Source: CAYMSF01 sp964542255
Lineage (GTDB): Bacteria; Verrucomicrobiota; Lentisphaeria; Victivallales; Victivallaceae
Assembly (NCBI GenBank): GCA_964542255.1
Contig: CAZITV010000078.1
Location: forward strand, 1-10,344
Direction: 5' to 3'
Length of the DNA: 10,344 nt
Within the stretch, counting starts at the first letter, position 1, and every line of letters begins with the position of its first letter. The position numbers and the translations under genes are program-made. The notes beneath the pieces were generated by a model. That model searched no databases, had not been told where the DNA came from, and saw only the letters and a program-made list of their open reading frames with translations. Below are positions 6,822-10,344 of this stretch, piece by piece.

Positions 6822-6834
6822 CATTTTGCAATAT
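6804..6834. promoter_or_regulatory. Three TTGCAA palindromes at exact 10-base spacing
   Basis: The 10-base unit TTTTGCAAYA is repeated three times in tandem (from 6804, 6814 and 6824), placing the self-complementary core TTGCAA at 6806-6811, 6816-6821 and 6826-6831. A period of ten puts the boxes on one face of the helix, as for cooperative binding by an oligomeric regulator. It sits midway in the divergent region, so it could serve both promoters. The adjacent repressor is the natural candidate ligand, by inference. Long T-runs follow (6834-6850), so intrinsic DNA curvature is another possible role. Confidence 0.5.
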
Positions 6835-6921
6835 TTTTTTTAATTTTTTTATGCGGGTGGTTAGCCGGCGCGATTAAAGTAGTATAAATTCAGTAATAGT
6901 AGTTGAGAGTGGGATTAATCA

Positions 6922-6949
6922 TTGAAAATTGATTAGCTAGTGTTATTTT
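6922..6949 (+). promoter_or_regulatory. Weak candidate promoter for the Sel1-zwf genes
   Basis: TTGAAA (6922-6927), a 16-base spacer and TATTTT (6944-6949) form a passable sigma-70-like pair. The imperfect dyad ATTAGCT (6932-6938) / AGCTAAT (6952-6958) overlaps it. Another option is TATAAA at 6883-6888 with a poor -35. The rest of 6832-7020 shows A+T-rich DNA and a perfect 10-base palindrome AATCCGGATT (6971-6980), but no open frame that looks coding. Confidence 0.25.
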
Positions 6950-7020
6950 AGAGCTAATACTAAACTGTTGAATCCGGATTAATCGGAATTTTTAAACTAA
7001 AGTTGGCAATAAAGTTAAGG

Positions 7021-7055
7021 AGCTGTGCAAAAATTACCTTTGCATCTTTACAGCT
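7021..7055 (+). other. Leader hairpin just before the Sel1 lipoprotein gene
   Basis: AGCTGT (7021-7026) can pair with ACAGCT (7050-7055), and the next inner segment GCAAA (7027-7031) pairs with TTTGC (7039-7043), leaving a seven-base loop and a six-base bulge (7044-7049). The structure ends eight bases before the Shine-Dalgarno GGAGA (7063-7067). It could insulate or modulate translation of the lipoprotein. It matches no riboswitch family I know. Confidence 0.35.
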
Positions 7056-7073
7056 TATAATCGGAGAAGTGTA

Positions 7074-8786
7074 ATGTCAAATGTCAAATTATGGTTATAT
7101 CTTGCGCTCCCGGCGCTGGTGGCGCTGGCGGGGTGTTCAACCTCGATTAAAGACAGGTATTTAGATGGCGCTAAACGCGGTATTCCTGAATTTCAGGCCG
7201 GAGCCGGAGCGATGTTTTTGAACGGCGGGCCTGCCGAAATCAACTACGATGAAGCGCTGGTCTGGCTGAAAGCCGCGGCGGCCGAAAATAATGCCGTGGC
7301 CATCGCTTATCTTGCAGAGTTTTACGAAAATGGTTATGGTTCTGCCGCCCCTGACCGGCAAAAAGCGGCGCGCTTCTATGACAAAGCATTTGAACCGCTG
7401 CAGAAAGCCGCAGGCGAAGGTCAAATCGGGGCAGCTTATGCCCTTGGCAAAATGTACCGGCACGGCAGTAATGTTCCGGTTAACTACACCATCGCGATGC
7501 AGTTATTCCGTCCCGGCGTTTCCGCGGGCTATGCTCCGGCAGTGAACCAACTGGGCGAAATGTTTGCCTCCGGTCAAGGAGTTACCGCAAATCGAGAGAA
7601 GGCGCGCGAATTATTTTTTACCGCGGCAGAGAAAAATCTGCCGGCAGCGCAATATAACTTGGCGGAGTACTACTTCAGCGCGGATAATCCAACCGCAGGG
7701 ATGAAGTGGCTTAGCAGAGCTGCCGACAATAAATACCCGCCGGCAATTTATAAAATGGCTGAACTGCTGGAGGCTGGCGTCAATGCCGCCCAAGACAAAG
7801 AACGTGCGGCGGCAATGCTCCGCACCGCCGCGGCTGCAGGATATGCGCCGGCACAGTTTAAATTATCATTATTAACAGTAACACCGGAAACAAAAATGGG
7901 GTTGATGACTCAGGCGGTGGAACGTAATTATGCTCCGGCAATGCTGGCGCTCGCGGAATACTATCTAAAAAACAGTGCTTACAGTCAAACCAAGGCAATG
8001 ACGCTCTACGAATTGGCGCGTAAAGCCGGCAGTACCAACGCAGAGCAGAAAATTGCTGAACTGGATGCGCAAACCGGACTATATTTGTTTATTAAGTTCA
8101 TCTGGTATGACTATAACGGCGGCGATTGTTTTATATTGGCGAATTCGCCGATTGAACGAATTATTGCCGGGTACCGCGCCGGAATTACGTCCGGCAGCCG
8201 CGCGGCATTTGAACAGGATTTGCAGAAGAGTTCCGAACAGTTTTATTTGAACAATGACTGGTATGAGATTTATCGTACTGGAATACCCTTTGCCTGGGCA
8301 GGAGACATTTTTCGCACGGTTTTGGACAAGGAAAAAGATAAGCCCGGATTTTGGTTTTGTTATGGTTCGTGCATTGCCATGGCCGGACAAGGTGAAGGGG
8401 TAATGTTCGCGATGCACCGGTTGAACCAGCTTATGGATAAAATTACCGACAGTGAAGACAAATTATTGATGAACGAGCTGGCGGTGCTGCTTAAAGCACA
8501 GGGACTGCTGCTGCTGCACCGCGAATCTGAAGCATACAGCTATCTTTTTGCCTATGGCAAATTCAAGCTCAACCGCAATGCCAGCATCATCAATTATATT
8601 AACTTCCATGCCCAGGTACTGCTGAAGGACAAAAATAAATTTTCTGTCGCCACCGGAATTGAACCAGGGGCATTGAAAGAATACAAACAACCCGAAAAGC
8701 AGTTATTTTTCGATGCGCAACTTGAGCGCGATACCGATGGCGAAACGCCAGTGGCTGAACCTGTTGTTACAGAGCGTAAACCATAA
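7074..8786 (+). CDS. Sel1-repeat (TPR-like) lipoprotein
   Basis: The 570-residue product starts with a lipoprotein signal peptide: a short basic start, a hydrophobic stretch (6-19) and lipobox LAGC, so Cys21 should be lipidated after cleavage. Ser follows the Cys, which by the E. coli sorting rule would favour the outer membrane. Residues about 30-330 are a chain of Sel1-type helical repeats of 36-40 residues, with recurring motifs such as AYLAEFYENGYG, AAYALGKMYRHGSNV, AVNQLGEMFASGQGV and AQYNLAEYYF. These repeats normally bind other proteins. The region after 335 does not fit the repeat and I do not recognise it; it is rich in aromatic residues (for example FIWYDYNGG, GFWFCYGSC) and includes four of the protein's cysteines or so. 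The C-terminus is charged and probably flexible. The start has GGAGA six bases upstream. It precedes zwf by 16 bases, so the two are likely co-transcribed; why a surface-type protein is paired with zwf is unclear. Confidence 0.85.
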   Translation: MSNVKLWLYLALPALVALAGCSTSIKDRYLDGAKRGIPEFQAGAGAMFLNGGPAEINYDEALVWLKAAAAENNAVAIAYLAEFYENGYGSAAPDRQKAARFYDKAFEPLQKAAGEGQIGAAYALGKMYRHGSNVPVNYTIAMQLFRPGVSAGYAPAVNQLGEMFASGQGVTANREKARELFFTAAEKNLPAAQYNLAEYYFSADNPTAGMKWLSRAADNKYPPAIYKMAELLEAGVNAAQDKERAAAMLRTAAAAGYAPAQFKLSLLTVTPETKMGLMTQAVERNYAPAMLALAEYYLKNSAYSQTKAMTLYELARKAGSTNAEQKIAELDAQTGLYLFIKFIWYDYNGGDCFILANSPIERIIAGYRAGITSGSRAAFEQDLQKSSEQFYLNNDWYEIYRTGIPFAWAGDIFRTVLDKEKDKPGFWFCYGSCIAMAGQGEGVMFAMHRLNQLMDKITDSEDKLLMNELAVLLKAQGLLLLHRESEAYSYLFAYGKFKLNRNASIINYINFHAQVLLKDKNKFSVATGIEPGALKEYKQPEKQLFFDAQLERDTDGETPVAEPVVTERKP

Positions 8787-8790
8787 TTAA

Positions 8791-8796
8791 AAGGAG
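8791..8796 (+). promoter_or_regulatory. Ribosome binding site deciding the zwf start
   Basis: AAGGAG is followed by three consecutive in-frame ATG codons at 8797, 8800 and 8803. The first is adjacent to the box and the second only three bases away, so the third, six bases away, is the best-spaced start. The site falls in the short gap after the lipoprotein stop codon. Confidence 0.75.
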
Positions 8797-8802
8797 ATGA
8801 TG

Positions 8803-10332
8803 ATGGAAGCAGGCAATTGGCTGGGAACATTGTGCATCGAGGTCAGTCCAATCCCCAATGTTATTATCATTTTCGGCGCATCAGGCGACTTGGCACAGCG
8901 CAAGCTGATGCCGGCGCTGTTTGGATTGTCACAACGCAAACTGTTCCACCCTGACTCAAAAATTATTGGCTGTGCCCGTTCATCAATGAGTGATGACGCA
9001 TACCGTGAACTGCAGCAGCACACCTTGAAAGCGCATTTTCCGCAGGCGCCGTCTAACGACATTCAGGAATTTTTGAGCAGAATTTATTATCTTTCCGGCG
9101 GTTATGATGTTCCATCCACCTATCAGCGGCTGGCTGAAAAACTGTCAGCCTTAGAAAATGGCTGTGACCCGGTACCAAACCGTACTTTTTATCTGGCGAC
9201 CCCGGCTGCGCTGTATCCGGTAATTGTTCCAATGCTGGCAGAACAGCGGCTTACCGAAGAAAATTATGAGGGGATGCCGTGGCGGCACGTGATTCTGGAA
9301 AAACCCTTCGGCAACGACAGTGACAGCGCCGCAAATCTTGACCGGCTCCTGCACGAGTCATTGACAGAACGGCAAATTTACCGAATTGACCACTATCTCG
9401 GCAAAGAAACGGTTCAAAATATCCTGATGCTGCGTTTTGCCAATATCATTTTTGAACCAATCTGGAACAGCCATTATATTGAAAGCGTGCAAATCACCGC
9501 GGCAGAATCACTCGGTGTTGAAAACCGCGCCGGATATTACGAAAAAGCCGGACTGCTGCGCGATATGTTCCAAAATCACATGCTGGAAATGTTGTCGTTA
9601 GTTGCGATGGAGCCTCCGGCAGCATTCGACGCCGATGCTATCCGTGATGAAAAACTCAAATTGATTAAATCCATCCGTCCTTTCCCGATTAAAAATCTGG
9701 ATAAATATTTAATCCGGGCGCAATACACTCCAGGCGGCGGGATGAACGGTTATCGCCAGGAACCTGATGTAAACCCGGAATCAGCCACTGAAACCTATGT
9801 CGCGGCAAAGTTTTTTATTGACAACTGGCGTTGGCGCGGCGTGCCGTTTTATCTGCGTTCAGGTAAACGCCTCACCCGCAAAGTAAGTGAAATTGCTATC
9901 ACCTTCCGCAAGGTGCCGCATTCAATTTTCGCGCAACTCAATCCGGAAGACCTCTCTCCTGACCAGCTTATTCTCAATGTTCAACCAGAAGAAGGCATGT
10001 CTTTGAAAATTCAAGCCAAACAACCCGGACCTAAACTCTGTATGGGGCAGCTCTCGCTAGATTTCAAATACGCACAAATTTTTGGTGGAGATATTCCTGA
10101 CGCTTACGAACGACTGCTGCTGGATTGTATGCTCGGGGATCAAACGCTGTTTATCCGCAGCGATATTATCGCCGCGTCATGGCGTTTATTTACGCCGATA
10201 CTTGACGCATGGTCAAAATTTGATGCCGCCAATCTTGAGTGCCCGTGCCATTTACGTTTCTATCCTGCCGGTTCCAGTGGTCCTGAAGATGCATGGAAAC
10301 TGCTCGATGACCATAGCTGGCGCGAGCTGTAA
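8803..10332 (+). CDS. zwf: Glucose-6-phosphate 1-dehydrogenase
   Basis: This enzyme oxidises glucose 6-phosphate to 6-phosphogluconolactone with reduction of NADP(+) (or NAD(+)), the entry step of the oxidative pentose phosphate pathway in the cytoplasm. From the preferred start it has 509 residues, close to the usual bacterial length. The N-terminal Rossmann domain has GASGDLAQRKL (25-35). The substrate and active-site motifs are LEKPFG (165-170), RIDHYLGKE (194-202, His197) and GLLRDMFQNHMLE (His259, the catalytic-base position), with SGKRL at 353-357. No key residue is missing. About 12 residues precede the conserved nucleotide-binding strand, slightly more than in some homologues. It follows the Sel1 lipoprotein closely and is probably on its transcript. 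The gene ends 12 bases before the window edge, so whether pgl, gnd or opcA follows cannot be seen. Confidence 0.96.
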   Translation: MEAGNWLGTLCIEVSPIPNVIIIFGASGDLAQRKLMPALFGLSQRKLFHPDSKIIGCARSSMSDDAYRELQQHTLKAHFPQAPSNDIQEFLSRIYYLSGGYDVPSTYQRLAEKLSALENGCDPVPNRTFYLATPAALYPVIVPMLAEQRLTEENYEGMPWRHVILEKPFGNDSDSAANLDRLLHESLTERQIYRIDHYLGKETVQNILMLRFANIIFEPIWNSHYIESVQITAAESLGVENRAGYYEKAGLLRDMFQNHMLEMLSLVAMEPPAAFDADAIRDEKLKLIKSIRPFPIKNLDKYLIRAQYTPGGGMNGYRQEPDVNPESATETYVAAKFFIDNWRWRGVPFYLRSGKRLTRKVSEIAITFRKVPHSIFAQLNPEDLSPDQLILNVQPEEGMSLKIQAKQPGPKLCMGQLSLDFKYAQIFGGDIPDAYERLLLDCMLGDQTLFIRSDIIAASWRLFTPILDAWSKFDAANLECPCHLRFYPAGSSGPEDAWKLLDDHSWREL

Positions 10333-10344
10333 TTATACCAATTT

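Noticed and set aside
7056..7061. Perfect TATAAT as the -10 box for the lipoprotein gene
   Set aside because: There is no reasonable -35 at 16-18 bases upstream, and a start from it would leave no ribosome binding site in the transcript.

Overview
This 10.3 kb window comes from a bacterial chromosome of moderate G+C and carries six complete protein genes plus one clipped gene. The marker genes are housekeeping: an RNase E/G-family endoribonuclease, the E2 and fused E1 components of a pyruvate (2-oxoacid) dehydrogenase complex, a DeoR-family repressor, a Sel1-repeat lipoprotein and glucose-6-phosphate dehydrogenase. The lipoprotein signal peptide points to a diderm. The single-chain E1 (alpha and beta fused), a DeoR repressor joined to central metabolism, and spaced-out intergenic regions would suit a member of the PVC group such as Lentisphaerota. 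That placement is a guess from gene style, not a measurement.

Layout. On the minus strand, read right to left: deoR-type repressor (5963-6727), fused E1 (3605-5899), E2 (2218-3579), then a strong intrinsic terminator (2125-2177). E1 and E2 are 25 bases apart and the repressor lies 63 bases upstream of E1 with no terminator between, so the three probably form one operon. A 469-base non-coding gap (1749-2217) follows, then a separate minus-strand unit of the RNase G-like gene (96-1748) and a gene leaving the window at base 1. On the plus strand, divergent from the repressor, are the Sel1 lipoprotein (7074-8786) and zwf (8803-10332), separated by 16 bases.

How the genes relate. The dehydrogenase complex feeds pyruvate carbon into acetyl-CoA; zwf diverts glucose 6-phosphate into the oxidative pentose phosphate route and makes NADPH. 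A repressor of the sugar-phosphate-sensing type sits between the two. The shared intergenic region (6728-7073) holds three TTGCAA palindromes at exact 10-base spacing and a separate inverted repeat near the repressor's start. A further TTGCAA lies in front of E1. This suggests, but does not prove, one regulator acting on both branches.

The most unusual item is in the 1749-2217 gap: a 166-base element with perfect 17-base terminal inverted repeats, flanked by an exact 6-base direct repeat. This is the pattern of a miniature inverted-repeat transposable element (MITE). It appears to have landed in one arm of an older palindrome. The second is an E2 protein that seems to carry two peripheral-subunit-binding domains in tandem. 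The rest is recognisable metabolism; no evidence was seen for a defence system, CRISPR array, tRNA or rRNA.
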